From assembly GCA_028554645.1 (NCBI GenBank), contig JAQOOI010000073.1, positions 806,001-870,000 of the forward strand: a stretch of DNA of 64,000 nt. The letters are read 5' to 3'. Position 1 is the first letter of the stretch. The number at the start of each line of letters is the position of its first letter. Positions 34,881 through 46,221 of the stretch are shown here, one piece after another. The position numbers were made by a program, and so were the translations under genes. A model generated the notes under the pieces. The model had not been told where the DNA came from, made no database searches, and worked only from the letters and a program-made list of their open reading frames with translations. The stretch is from Omphalotus guepiniiformis. Its lineage: Eukaryota; Basidiomycota; Agaricomycetes; Agaricales; Omphalotaceae.

Positions 34881-35521
34881 ATGTAGCGAGCTGAGAGAGA
34901 GAAAAACAGGAAAGATTAGAAGAGACGTTAAAGGGTAAGTCGGAAATAACTTGCTGTATATCTTTTCCGAGAATGGGGGTAATACGATTCAGAGCTCTCG
35001 TTATATCTTCCGCGAGATGATTTGAAACAGGACCAAATATTTTCTGTGACCTCGGAATGACCTTCCAACTCCATTTGACGCAGGTTGAGCAAGACCTTGA
35101 AGGGCTGTTGGCCTGATCGTCACTTAATTCCTTTTCGAAGCAGTATATTGACTCACCATGCTCTGACCTTTCAATCTTGCGATTTCACGCTTAAGCTCAG
35201 CGAGACATTCTTCTTGTATAGTCTCTGTAGATGGCATCTGGAAAGATTGAATTCAGTACATATATTTGGGCGCACAAAGTGTTTTGCAGTTTCTTACCAA
35301 ACAGTGCCTCACGAAATGGCGAGAGAAATCGGTGCTCCACAGTCGAAGGTATAGCCCATTCCGAAGATGTCAGTTGAGAAGATAGACGCCTTTGAAGCCG
35401 TGTTCTGAGCATACGATAGATAGGTATAAGCCGAGGTCGTCCTACTCCACCTTTTTTCGGAAGGTGAGTCTCACGCAGGCTTGGTCTCTCGAGTTTTTAC
35501 ATAACTTAACTTCTCATTCGT
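34881..35521. other. Unassigned sequence
   Basis: No gene recognised between the TPR-like relic and Crinkler-like copy 2. The last 100 bp are the likely 5' region of copy 2. Confidence 0.5.
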
Positions 35522-36610
35522 ATGAACAACGACGACAAACCATCTAAATGCATGGCTTCGCAAGCTCTACGTGAACGACACGAAAGACCTTCCCCGGAGC
35601 CTCACGATGCGAAGAGAGTTAAAATTGATGATTCGCAAGTAAACTTCCTCTCGCTTAAGATGTTCAAAACCCGAGACTCATCTACAGGGAAAATGGCGAT
35701 GCATCATAGACGCCGATTGGGATGCTTTCCATAATCAATCGCGCGGAGAAGAAGGTCAGAAACGCTTAGATGTTGCTCTCGCAAGTCATTTGAGCAAGGC
35801 AAGATCCTTGGGATTGAGCAACAAAATGTTGTCTATGAGCTCCAGCTACTTATGCACACGAACGCTGCTTTGCTTCTCCACCAGGAGATGTTCAACATCT
35901 ATGAGCGTCTTAAAGCTGCGCTAGGTCACTAAGTCTCTGGGAGGATGGATATTCGAATCTGCCGCTGTTCGCTACGCTAGCGAGCCCGTGGGCAGGATCG
36001 AAGACATTTTTGGTTCCTTCAGGCAGATGGTCCTTGTCCGAGGTGAAGAGGACGCAAACCAAGATATATACCACTTTCGCAGGCTCTAACAATAATGTCA
36101 TGGTTTACGAAACTGAAAGGGCAATCTCGTCATGCACCAGGGGAAAGGGAAAATCCTGAACAAGCCTCCTCCGGACACTATCGACATCTCTGTCTCTTCA
36201 CATTCCGAGCGCCAAATGATCTTCACTCACTCTGATCGGGAGGTCGTTAACTATTTGGACATCAATAAAACTGTGATTCTTGTCAACAACAGCAATCATT
36301 ATGTGCCCCGCGTTCGGAATCACCCCCTCTTTGATTCCTTTTTCTTCCAGGTACAAGATGCCAGTATTACTATTTGGATTCTGCGGATGACTACCCCGCA
36401 AAGACATGTGGGTGTTAATTCGCATTTCGAGGCAGTACGAAATCTGCGAGTGAGGGAAAGCCTGTCCAGGTGAAATATGTGCTCGTGGTCACCGCAGAGA
36501 GACTATAGAGTGGTTTGGAAGATGTCGCGTGGATGGGATGAAGAGAGTGTGAAGGGTGATGTTTTCGTGCAATATCTCGGTATGCAGGCTGTTCAACAGT
36601 TTAAGTGAGG
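35522..36610 (+). pseudogene. Crinkler/RHS-like gene, decayed copy 2
   Basis: This copy keeps the start: MNNDDKPSK then RPSPEPHDAKRVKIDDSQ, a first intron (GTAAAC...TACAG, 35640-35688), and in-phase KWRCIIDADWDAFHNQ. It then fails: a frame change near 35800, an in-frame TAG after the KAA codons near 35930, and about 90 bp of inserted sequence near 36070. The C-terminal part is open from 36132 to 36473 (SHSERQMIFTHSDREVV, NHPLFDSFFFQVQDA, WILRMTTPQRH). It runs directly into the relic of the surface-protein gene. Copies 1 and 2 complement each other's damage, so they decayed independently. Confidence 0.6.
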
Positions 36611-36639
36611 TAAGTCAGCAATCGTGGCCTTTCGATGGA

Positions 36640-37500
36640 AATTTGAATATCTTTTTCAGATTGAGGTACGGGGTCAAGTTTTACCTTCGAGCGGGGTTAT
36701 CGCAAGCTCGGGGTGCAGGGGGTCATGTAGCGGTGCTGTCATGATTGTGTTATGCGCATACCTCCTCATATGTCGTGCTGCTTCAAGGAGCCGAGTAAGA
36801 GGTATGGGTATTGGAGGCTCGGGCTCTGGCTTTGGCCCCTCAGGTGTAGCGGAACCTGGGGCGGGAGCTGGAGGATGGGAAGTGGGGCGCACTGGGCTCA
36901 TTCGATTCTGCGCACGTCCCGGCTAATATGCAAGCTTCGTGGCTGATACGAAGTCTGCGCCTTCTGGTATGGATTCAGCAACAGCCACAAAGTTCAAACA
37001 TCTTAGATCTGGGTGGTCTCGCGGTTGCTGGGGCCTCCGGTTGGCTAAGAATTCGAATGATAAATTCAAAACCCCTCCTTCTGCGTACACTGTCGCGCCA
37101 GCATCGAAAAGAACACGTAGAACGAGGCATTCACAAATGGATGGTTGTATGTTGGCAGGAACGTCAGAGTCGATCAAGGGAACGAAAGCGACTCCTTCTC
37201 TGCTCCTTCTCTCCAACTTCGTGTGGAAATGGTCATTCTCAATCATAGTCTTCTGGTTGGCTTGGACATCATTATAGTGCTACTGTAGATCCTACTCGTC
37301 CCAGCGAAGATGAGAATGTGGATTCTACGTATGAAGAAAAAAGAGCTCCTATGCGCACGCTATCGCCTTCTTCGAGCTCGGCCCATTCTCCTGCAAAGGG
37401 TGACGCAGGACCATATCAACAATAACTGTTTTCTGACGCTTCACCACTTACTACGCCCCAGACTCCAGAGAAAAAATACCCCCTACGGATTCTATCCATC
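36640..37500 (+). pseudogene. Decayed copy of the single-pass surface-protein gene
   Basis: Shifting frames on this strand carry VLCAYLLICRAASRSRVRG, GSGSGFGPSGVAEPGAG, DTKSAPSGMDSATAT, LAKNSNDKFKTPPSAYT and RRTRHSQ. All are recognisable from the transmembrane segment and cytoplasmic tail of the intact protein at 17465-20101 (VLCAYLFIHRAAKRSRVRG and so on). The signal peptide and ectodomain are missing and several frameshifts are present. It lies between two Crinkler-like relics. Confidence 0.85.
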
Positions 37501-37559
37501 CAGCAGCAATTTATTTTCGCTTCTTCGCTTACCGAACCCTGGAAGCGCTCGGGTACTGT

Positions 37560-38130
37560 TTAGAGGTTTACTCGGGTGTCCCGGAGGTTGGCGATTTACA
37601 CGGATGGATCTGCCAATCTGTCGCTTTCTGCTTCACCAGTTCGATGGACGAGTTCAGAGGTGTCTTCAGCTTCTTCAGGCTGATGATTCTTGACCGAGGC
37701 ACAGAAGAAAGGGAGTCATCATGAAATAGGGGACGGAGACGATCTTATATGCACCTCCATTGGCCACTATCACCCCTCATTTCGAGCGTCGGGGTGATCT
37801 TCTCTGAGCGGCGAGTTGTCCTCTATCCGGTCCTCGACGGTTCTGTGATAATTGTCAACAACGACACTCATCGTGTTCTCTGGATGCGGAATCATGTCCC
37901 TCTTTTCGAGGCTTTCTTCTCCCACATCTGGATTCTGTCGATGAAAACTGCAGAGATACGTGGAGGATTAAGCATGGGCGCAAGCTTTAATGGTGTACGA
38001 AGATTGCGGGACATTGCAGCGGAGACGGGATAGCCCGCAAAGATTAATTATGTGCGCGTATTGCTCCAAGGAGACTCTGGGATGGTCTGAAGATGCCGAG
38101 GCATCGGGATTGGCTCATTGATCTGGTTGA
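37560..38130 (+). pseudogene. Crinkler/RHS-like gene, decayed copy 3 (C-terminal part)
   Basis: PVRW(T)SSEV, then RRVVLYPVLDGSVIIVNNDT, then NHVPLFEAFFSHIWILSM, MGASFNGVRRL and KINYVRVLLQGDSG follow the order of copy 1. Frame changes and stops are frequent and it is more diverged than copies 1 and 2. Only the C-terminal half is present. Confidence 0.55.
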
Positions 38131-39174
38131 ACGATGAGCGTTGGATACAAACATCTGCTCTGGGTCCTGCATACAGCGTGCGCTTCCACGATGGAGATGA
38201 TCAGTTGTGTGTATAGTCCACTGCTATCCTTGTGGCAACTTGTTACAACACACTGCCCTGGTAGTAGATTTGCAAAGTTACATTCCCAAGTTACATTCCC
38301 GGAATTTGAGTCGGTGTCGGTGCTACCAGTCGTTACCTTTCATGCAGTGATTTTACCGTTCATCTTCATGTTAATCTCTTCGTACACCGCCTATGATATT
38401 GCCACATCGTCACACCAATTGCAAAGGTTGAAACTCAAAAGTTGTTACTCTTTCTTGGTACATGATAAGTTGGCTTCGCAACGCATGCTATAGTAGTACT
38501 TCGTCATTCAGGGATGATTAGAATCGAAAGAAAAACAATATGGATTGATACTGATTCGGCGACTTCGGCGATGTCAAAGCTGGCGCTGAGCCTTGCAGAT
38601 CAGAAGATTGGCAAAGCTTATATCATCCGAGGCAACTTGTGCAGGGACGTTCATCAAATCACTCTCAGATTCATTTCATCTTTCTGCTCACCGTCGACTG
38701 CAGCGTAGGTGTCTGTGGTCTCTATTCTTTCAATTCTCGTTATTGACGTCGAAGTCAGTACAGATTATTAGATTGGCAACCCCATACGGGAGCAGTGCTC
38801 CTCCGCCCGATACAACTATTTGCTCTTCAGCAACTCCTAGCGGCTGTTTTAATGGTCTATATGAAAGAAATTGCGAATCCAGTGCTTTAACTGCCAATAT
38901 ATCCTGATTAGATTGTGGTGTAGGTACGTGCTCATAGCAAGGGTTGCTAATCAATTCGCTCAGTTGTCACCTTTTATATGTCTCCAGGTTACCTTGTATC
39001 TGGTTGATAGTACCCGCACTGCGGTCACCGTTCTCGTGTCGTCTTCCGTAATGAAGCGAAGGCTTCTTTCCGCAGACATAGTGGTGGTGGCTGCATGTAT
39101 AAAGAGGCCCTTTATGAATTCCAAATTCCCCATCGCCGTCCTTCCAGTCGGTTTACAACTCGTTTTTCGGAATA
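38131..39174. other. Unassigned sequence upstream of the peptidase gene
   Basis: No gene recognised. Open frames at 38134-38493 and 38871-39233 show no motifs and the second overlaps the peptidase start in another frame. The last part is presumably the peptidase promoter. Confidence 0.5.
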
Positions 39175-41415
39175 ATGGTTCGCATACTATCTGCTGCTCT
39201 TGCGTCTGCCGCTTTGGTCTCTGCAGTCCTTAGTCTTCCTACTCGACGGGCTATGGTTGTACACGAGCTACGTGAGACTCCTCGTAGCTTCGCTAGTGCG
39301 GGGACACCGAGCACGAATACAACGGTGAATCTACGAGTTGCTCTTACATCGAAGGATACTGCTGGATTGGAGAAAGCTCTGTATGACGTGAGCACTCCTG
39401 GTAGCGCTCTATACGGCCAGCATCTTAGCCTCGACCAAGTGAGTAAAGCTTATCATATCTAGTGACATGGCTGATGAAACGTGATATCATCTAGGTCAAG
39501 GCATATGTAGCTCCAACACCGGACTCAGTTTCAGCTGTCACACAATGGCTCAATGAGAACGGTATTTCCAACGTGACCACCAGCGGGGCCTTTGGTGACT
39601 GGCTTACCTTCTCAACTTCCGTTTCAACGGCGAACTCGCTTCTCAATGCAAACTTCAAAACGTTTGTCAACACTGAAACCAACGAACGTGTCATTCGCAC
39701 ATTGCAATACTCTTTACCTCAAGATCTTTTGCAGCATGTAGACCTTGTGCACCCGACTACCTCATTTGCTCAACCTCGCAGGAACAAACCGGTGGTCTCG
39801 ATTCCGGCATCTGGATCGTCAAACATCACCGCAAGGGCGAATACTGCGCCTTCTTCTTGTGACAAAACCGTCACTCCTACTTGTCTGCAAGACCTCTATG
39901 GTATTCCGAGTACCGCTGCCACAGAATCTTCAAATAACCTTGGAGTCTCTGGTTTCATTGATCAGTTCGCTCAAGTACGTATAAAGCCCCGTAACGGCTA
40001 TAGTTCTCTTGTTCTAATAAACAATCATCTGACTTCGCAAATTCAGAAATCCGACTTGAAGAGCTTTCTTTCGCAGTTCAGATCTGACATCTCCTCGTCG
40101 ACTACATTCGCTCTTCTAACCGTGGACGATGGTGCAGACCCGCAAGGTGCTCGAGATGCTGGTATTGAAGCGGTAAGAGAATATCAGAGTTTTGAGAGCA
40201 TGATTCTGACGAGGAAGCTGCAACGTAGAATCTGGATATACAATACACTGTTGGTGTTGCGACGGGTGTCCCTGTTACATTCGTTTCTGTTGGTGACGAT
40301 AACACCGATGGAGAAGGTGGCTTCCTCGACATCATTAACTTCTTGAATGGTCAACAATCACCGCCTCAGGTTTCTATGTCGATCCTTTCTCATGAGCTGT
40401 TCCGCTGACAGACGACATTGGTCCAGGTTTTGACAACCAGCTATGGTGCTGATGAAACTGGTATCAGCTCTTCTATGGCGAATAAGTCGCGGCTTCGGTT
40501 GTCCTTCAGCGTTATTCCTGATGAATATATGGCTACAGTAAACTCTGCAATGCCTATATGGCCCTAGGTGCACGAGGCGTGTCAATTCTATTTTCTTCTG
40601 GTTCGTGATCTAGTACGACCGTGGTTTCGTCAATCTGACTTGCAAACTTTCCCTATAGGTGACGGAGGCGTATCCGGAAGTCAAAGCCAAACTTGTTCAA
40701 CCTTCATTCCTACCTTCCCTAGTGGATGCCCTTATCTTACTTCCGTCGGTGCTACACAAGGTGTAGATGAAACTGCTGCTGACTTCAGTAGCGGTGGTTT
40801 CTCCAACGTTTTCTCTGCACCTTCCTATCAATCTTCAGCGGTGGCTGGCTACTTGAAGACTCTCGGTAAAACGAACTCGGGGCTGTTCAACTCTTCGGGC
40901 AGAGGGTTCCCTGATGTAGCGGCTCAAGGTGTCAGTGTCGACATTGTTAGCGGCGGAAGTACTCAGACTGTCGATGGAACTTCGTGCTCGAGTCCCATCT
41001 TCGCAAGTGTGGTATCTCTGATCAACGACCGTCTCATCGCCGCGGGAAAACCTGCTCTTGGATTCTTGAACCCTTTGTACGTTCAATGTTTTTCGTTTTT
41101 GATATTACTTGCTCAAGATGTCTTTCATAGCCTGTATCAGAATCCTCAGGCATTCTTTGACGTTACGACAGGTAGCAACCCTGGATGTTCGTGTTACTTC
41201 TTGTTACTTGTGATTGTGGTATTCTAAACCCCCATTTATATAGGCAACACTAACGGTTTCCCTGCTGCAACTGGCTGTGAGTGCTTTTCGTGACCGAGTG
41301 GATAGTTTCTTTCGCCGGGGCTAAACAACTTTTTTCTCCTTCTCTAGGGGACCCTGTTACCGGCCTCGGTACACCCAACTTCAATGCTTTGCTTAGTGCT
41401 GCTGGGGTATCATAA
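39175..41415 (+). CDS. Secreted sedolisin-family (S53) serine-carboxyl peptidase
   Basis: Ten exons: 39175-39438, 39495-39974, 40047-40172, 40229-40369, 40427-40485, 40539-40600, 40659-41076, 41131-41186, 41244-41276 and 41348-41415. They join to 1,707 nt, 568 aa. A signal peptide (MVRILSAALASAALVSAVLS) precedes a prodomain of about 180 residues (LTSKDTAGLEKALYDVSTPG, YGQHLS, GDWLTFSTSV). The catalytic domain has the sedolisin signatures: Glu and Asp in IEANLDIQY (about residues 289 and 293), the oxyanion Asp in SSGDGGVSG, and the nucleophile Ser in DGTSCSSP (about 486). The calcium site appears as FFDVTTGSNPGC ... TGWDPVTGLGTPNF. Family members cut acidic-pH extracellular protein, often as tripeptidyl peptidases. 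Nothing in it looks broken. One intron (40486-40538) has a weak GTCGCG donor. Confidence 0.95.
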
Positions 41416-42001
41416 AGGACTATTTCTAGGAAGATAGTTTTATTCTTGGGCACCTTTGGGCGTTAGATTGCGACAGCTTAGTACTAGCTCTGGGTTGGAC
41501 TTTTGCATTGCATATATGTATGTACTCGTAGTTTGCTGTATTTTTAGGGTGAGTGTAGATAATCTTCTATAAGTTTGCATTTCATCCATTTCAATGATTG
41601 CTGCAATTCGGTTTGAACGTTGAACTTTGAGGAAATATGGGAAGTCTTAGTGTTGAAGCAGGTTGAAGCTGACGTGATGGTTCATGTGTAAAATTTGTGA
41701 CCTGTCGTTCGTGGTCACTAGTCACGGTCCAACTGCGAGTTTTCAACTGTTCACCATCCTCAGTGCTTTCGTGTATTCTTTGAATCTTGCATGTTTCGTT
41801 TCTCGATCTAAACCTCTTCGTTCTTTCAAGACTGTATCATGGGCCTCACAGTCAAGCGATGACGCAAGTTCTCTCATTGTACGGACCGTGACTATAGCTG
41901 GTCCACCCAAGGTCAAAGCAATCGAGGATCCAAGTATATAAGTTTTGTGGCCATCATGCCTGTCTCTTATTCTCCATTCTTCTCTCACTCAAACTCAAAC
42001 C

Positions 42002-44920
42002 ATGTCCGACAGTGCATTATTTAATGAGAACACGTCCACCCTTTTGTTGACCCCCAAGCTGAGGAGACGTCTCAATCTCCCAAAGAACGGTCAGCTAACA
42101 CAATCATTCCTCAACTTGATGACTCAGGTTTGGATTGCTGTTCGCTATCGATTGGCACGTGAAACAGGAGACGAAGCTGGCCGCTTTTCGCAGCTGCTAC
42201 AGAATCATCTGAGGCATGTTGATTCAGGAACGCTCACGGAGGATCAGGCTTTGGTGAGCTCTTTGTAAATTGTATTGTCAAGCGTGTGTCGATGCTCATC
42301 GTGACATTTTGTTTAGGCAGACATCTTGGATCGTATTAATTCGCTGCTTCATGGTGATGGGATGGCTCTATATTCCTATCTTATGCGCATCGCACCAGAC
42401 AATACTACGAGACTCACGCGTCAGGTCATGTCAAAGAACACAAGCTCTGTTGACATGCCTGTAGGAGTTGTTCTAGATAACGAAATAGCTACGAGCGGTC
42501 GCGCGAGTCAGGCGATTGTGCGTGCTAGAGACCTTATTAGTCGCGAAAACGCTCCTGGCAACTCAGTGTTCACTCTCCCAACTTCTTCAGCACCTATTGA
42601 TCCTAATTTCATGGCTAGGAGCCAGATGGCACCGCCAGGAATCCCGAGTTCTTTAGCTGCTGTAAGGCATCTTCTTCCTGGAGGAGCTGTCAGAGTGGAA
42701 ACACTCCATGATGGTGAAAGGGTTGCCAGAATGATTAGCGGACCACATGCTGGAGTGGTGTATGGAACGAGACCATTTCGGATTGTGTCGGGGCATGAAT
42801 TTTTGAGGGGGCATGAATTTTTGAGTCTGCCTTCTACGCAAGCTCTCCAGCGGCCTGAACGGGGCCAGCGTGGGGTGTCGCAATCTGCGCTCCAGGACGT
42901 AGACAGCTATGGGATGCAGTCTCTCCAACGGCCTGAACGGGGTCAGCGTGGGGTGTCGGATGCGCAATCCGCGCTCCAGGACGTAGACAGCTATGGGATG
43001 CAAAATATACAGAGCCAGGTTCAACTTCCTACGCATAGAAACCAAGTCAGCTCAAGTGGATATACTCCACAAGATTACTCTTTGAGTATGAATATGCAAA
43101 ATGTCAGTGCGACAAATTCTGTCGCGGTAGAGGGACTGCAAACTTGCACAAACGTGCAAGGATTGTCTCCCCAAGCCGCTAGTGTTGTTCAAAGGGGGCG
43201 GCAGGAAACGGTCGCGGTGCCAGTTCCTACACATGGAAACCAAATCAGCTCAAGTGGATATAGTCTGCAAGATTACTCTTTGAGTACGAATCTGCAAAAC
43301 GTCGGTGCGACAAACTCTGTCGCGGTAGAGGGACTGCGAACTTGCACAAACGTGCAAGGATTGTCTTCCCAAGCCACTAGTGCTGTTCCAAGGGAGCAGC
43401 AGGAAACGGTCGCGGTGCCAGTTACACCTGCCGCCATGCTTTCCGCGATTGAATCTACTCCAGGAATGCGTGATCATCATGCCCCAGCTTCTGTGCAAAG
43501 CGGAGCTATAGCTCCTGCGGATATGTTTATCCCAGGAACTCCGCAACATACAACAGCAGATCGTGTACGGATGACCGGAAAGAGCAACACAAGGACGGTC
43601 GGAGCTGAGAGACATGGGCAAAGCTCAGTGCGTGCCATACCTTCTGCTGTGGTCGAGCCTCTGTCACGACAAGCGCGTCACGAAGCCGTTGCTTCGATTC
43701 GAGCTTCACGACGAGAGCGTCACGCTCCGATCCAAGCTTCACGACGAGCGCGTCACGGAGCCGCTGCTCCGATTCAGAGTTCAGCTCTAGCTGCTCCTAG
43801 TATCCAGACTAGTGGAATGATGTGTGATGGACGAAGTGCAGCACCTCCCCAACTAATTGTTTGGGTTCCTGGCTCTGCCTCTCTGAACACCACGGAGACA
43901 ACCTATATCATGGACGTACCGCAATTAGCGTCCAGATCTGCCGGGCCTGTTGTCCAACCCCGATTGACACAAGGTCCTCAGCAAGCTCGTGTCATCGCTG
44001 CAGGTACGCAAGTTCAAGGGACCCTTCGGCAGGAACGCCGTGGGTTCAATAATCCGTTCATGTCTGTCGCGGACTACGATGCTATAGACCAGCCTTTTGT
44101 CCCCCCGCCCCCTTATGTCCCTCGAACGACTTCGACTGCAGGGCCTGTTGTACCTCCTATCGCTGGCGTTGCTCGTCGTGGACATCACACGGAGAGCGAC
44201 GATATTAGGTCTCCGCCGCCTTCTTATGATCAAGTAATCTCTTCCGACCAGCAAGTCACTCAGAGTACGTACGGAGGACAATCTCAAAACGGGAGCAACC
44301 GCCTTAGGGACATGAATCAGTATCACAATTATCCTAGACAAATTCTGCCCACTCCTTATCGTCCAACGACTAGAAGAGGACTTGTCCCTGGACCTCTCCA
44401 ATATTTGCACAATGCAAATTGGGAGGCGACGACGACGTTTGCGACTACCTTTGCCGCTAATCGCGGTGTGGCGCAAGCAGGTTCCAGTCAAGTCAGTATG
44501 AATATCCCAACTGCGATATCTGGTACTTGGAGTGGAACTCAGGACGGAGTTCTCCAAGGGACGTCTGTTTCCGAGCTCACACAAGCGACCTTCCCCGCTA
44601 ATCAAGGTGTGGCGCAAGCGGGTTCCAGTCGAGTCAGTATGAATGCCCCACCTGCGAATGTTAGTACTTGGAGTGGAACTCAGGACGGAGTTCTCCAAGG
44701 GACGTCTGTTTCCGAGCTCACACAAGCGACCTTCCCCGCTAATCAAGGTGTGGCGCAAGCGGGTTCCAGTCAAGTCAGTACGAATGTCCCAACTGCGAAT
44801 ATTGGTACATGGAGTGTTACTCAGGACGGATCCGGAGTTCTTCGCGTTGTTGATCAGAATACCACGAGTGCGGACGTGCAGGGTCTGAAATATGACCAAG
44901 GTGGTAGTGGCGCTATGTGA
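42002..44920 (+). CDS. 951-aa low-complexity protein with internal repeats and WW-ligand motifs
   Basis: Exons are 42002-42253 and 42317-44920 (intron GTGAGC...TTTAG, 63 nt), giving 951 aa. I do not recognise the family. The first 120 residues look folded and helical (LRRRLNLPKNGQLTQSFLNL, ADILDRINSLLHGDG). The rest is disordered and built of repeats: two LQRPERGQRGVS units, two SSSGY...AVEGL units of about 66 aa, three short Arg/His-rich QASRRARH units, and three 47-aa GVAQAGSS...GTWSGTQDG units at the C-terminus. PPPPYVP and PPPSYD are PPxY/PPSY-like ligands for WW domains, such as those of Rsp5 or Nedd4 ligases. A long reverse-strand ORF is only its shadow. Probably a scaffold or adaptor; function unknown. 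Confidence 0.8.
42846..44840. repeat. Coding tandem repeats in the 951-aa gene
   Basis: Three sets: a ~75-bp pair around 42846-43010, a ~201-bp pair at about 43021-43422, and three 141-bp units (period from 44591 to 44732) at about 44454-44840. All periods are multiples of three. The second and third 141-bp units are nearly identical, so that expansion is the youngest. Confidence 0.85.
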
Positions 44921-45249
44921 GCCGGAGGCGAAAATGGGAAGCTTGAACAATTCAAGGAACTTACCGTGACCAAGAGCTGGGAGCGGAGACACAAGGTTAA
45001 AAGTAGAAATAAATATGAATGTACCAAGATGTTGAAATTTTGAATTTTATGCATTGTATGAGATGATTAGTGTTCAAGCGCTCAATCTGGTACTGCTAGC
45101 AGTGGCAGTGCACAATTTAAGAAGCAAGCTCACGTGTCGTCAATGTCGACATCGTTCGCCATTCCAGCACCATTGCCGTCCAACCATCGAAGTGAGGCTG
45201 CCAAGAATGCAGTTGAGAATACTATCTGTCCAGTTTCTCCTAATCCTTC

Positions 45250-46221
45250 ATGGATTTCTTTCCCGTTGAGCTAGTTTCATATATCTGCTCACTGGCTTGC
45301 ACAGACGATGGCTCTACTGTGCGCTCTCTGAGTTCCGTCTCGAAATTCTTTCATGAAATATGTGCACCCTTGCGATATCAATCTCTAACGCTGTCCAAGT
45401 CCGAAGAAGTCTCATGTCTAGCTACGAAACTGCGGTCAACTCCCATTCACTTGCGCCGAATCCTGCATCTTTACATTTCCTTAACTCATTTTGCCAACAC
45501 TGAAGATTTCACGCGAGTCTTCGAAATTCTTGCCGATGCAGCCGCCACAGTGGAATCTCTGACATTCATATATCCAGACACAATAATGAGCTCTACAGTT
45601 ATTGGCAGGCTCTTCCGGATCCCATTTCCTGCTCTCCGAGAATTGACCATTCATGGGTTTTATCCTTACCCCAGTTCGCCCTGGATAAAGATGCCACGCT
45701 TAGAACGCCTCCATCTAAGCGGTAACCGTAATCCCTATGGACTCCTCCATGTGGGGTATCTTCATGAATGCTTGCCGTCCCTGACACACTTGAAAGTATC
45801 GGGTCTGCTGATGGCTTGTTCATTCATCGAAGAATTGCGACTCGCACTGGAGCTCTACCGAATAGATTCCGAATCCACTGCTGAGGAATCCACCCGAGAA
45901 CACGAGTTCCTCTCTATGAAGATCCGTGCTGCACGGCTACCGCAGCGGTTGCGCCATATTATAGTTGAGCCGGGCTCCTTCCAGTCGTGTCGTGGAACTG
46001 CCAGCAGTCTAAAGAAACACCTGACGATGATGGAACAACTTCAGGAGGCCGTTCATCTCCAGGATGACTTTTTCTTGCGGAAGCAAACAAGCAAGGCTGA
46101 GAAGACCTTGCGTCTCCTGTTGAAGAAGAGGCCAGAAGCACACCATGACTGCATAGAAGGCGTGTTCTACAAGAATTGGTTGGACCGCCTAGAGGGGAAG
46201 GATGGTTGTTGGGAGGATTAA
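45250..46221 (+). CDS. F-box-like / LRR protein
   Basis: An intronless 323-aa ORF. The start FPVELVSYICSLACTDDG followed by VRSLSSVSKFFHEIC is the F-box-like N-terminus typical of the large mushroom F-box families, which recruit substrates to SCF ubiquitin ligases. Residues 60-180 show irregular leucine-rich segments (PALRELTIHGFYPY, MPRLERLHLSGNRNPYGLL, PSLTHLKVSGLLM). The C-terminal part is charged and helical, ending near LKKRPEAHHDC and WLDRLEGKDGCWED. The substrate is unknown. The gene follows the 951-aa gene by about 330 bp on the same strand. Confidence 0.8.
   Translation: MDFFPVELVSYICSLACTDDGSTVRSLSSVSKFFHEICAPLRYQSLTLSKSEEVSCLATKLRSTPIHLRRILHLYISLTHFANTEDFTRVFEILADAAATVESLTFIYPDTIMSSTVIGRLFRIPFPALRELTIHGFYPYPSSPWIKMPRLERLHLSGNRNPYGLLHVGYLHECLPSLTHLKVSGLLMACSFIEELRLALELYRIDSESTAEESTREHEFLSMKIRAARLPQRLRHIIVEPGSFQSCRGTASSLKKHLTMMEQLQEAVHLQDDFFLRKQTSKAEKTLRLLLKKRPEAHHDCIEGVFYKNWLDRLEGKDGCWED

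Noticed and set aside
43925..44992. A 355-aa reverse-strand open frame
   Set aside because: It lies entirely within the repeat-rich 951-aa gene on the plus strand, repeats with the same periods and has no recognisable domain; a shadow of biased codons.
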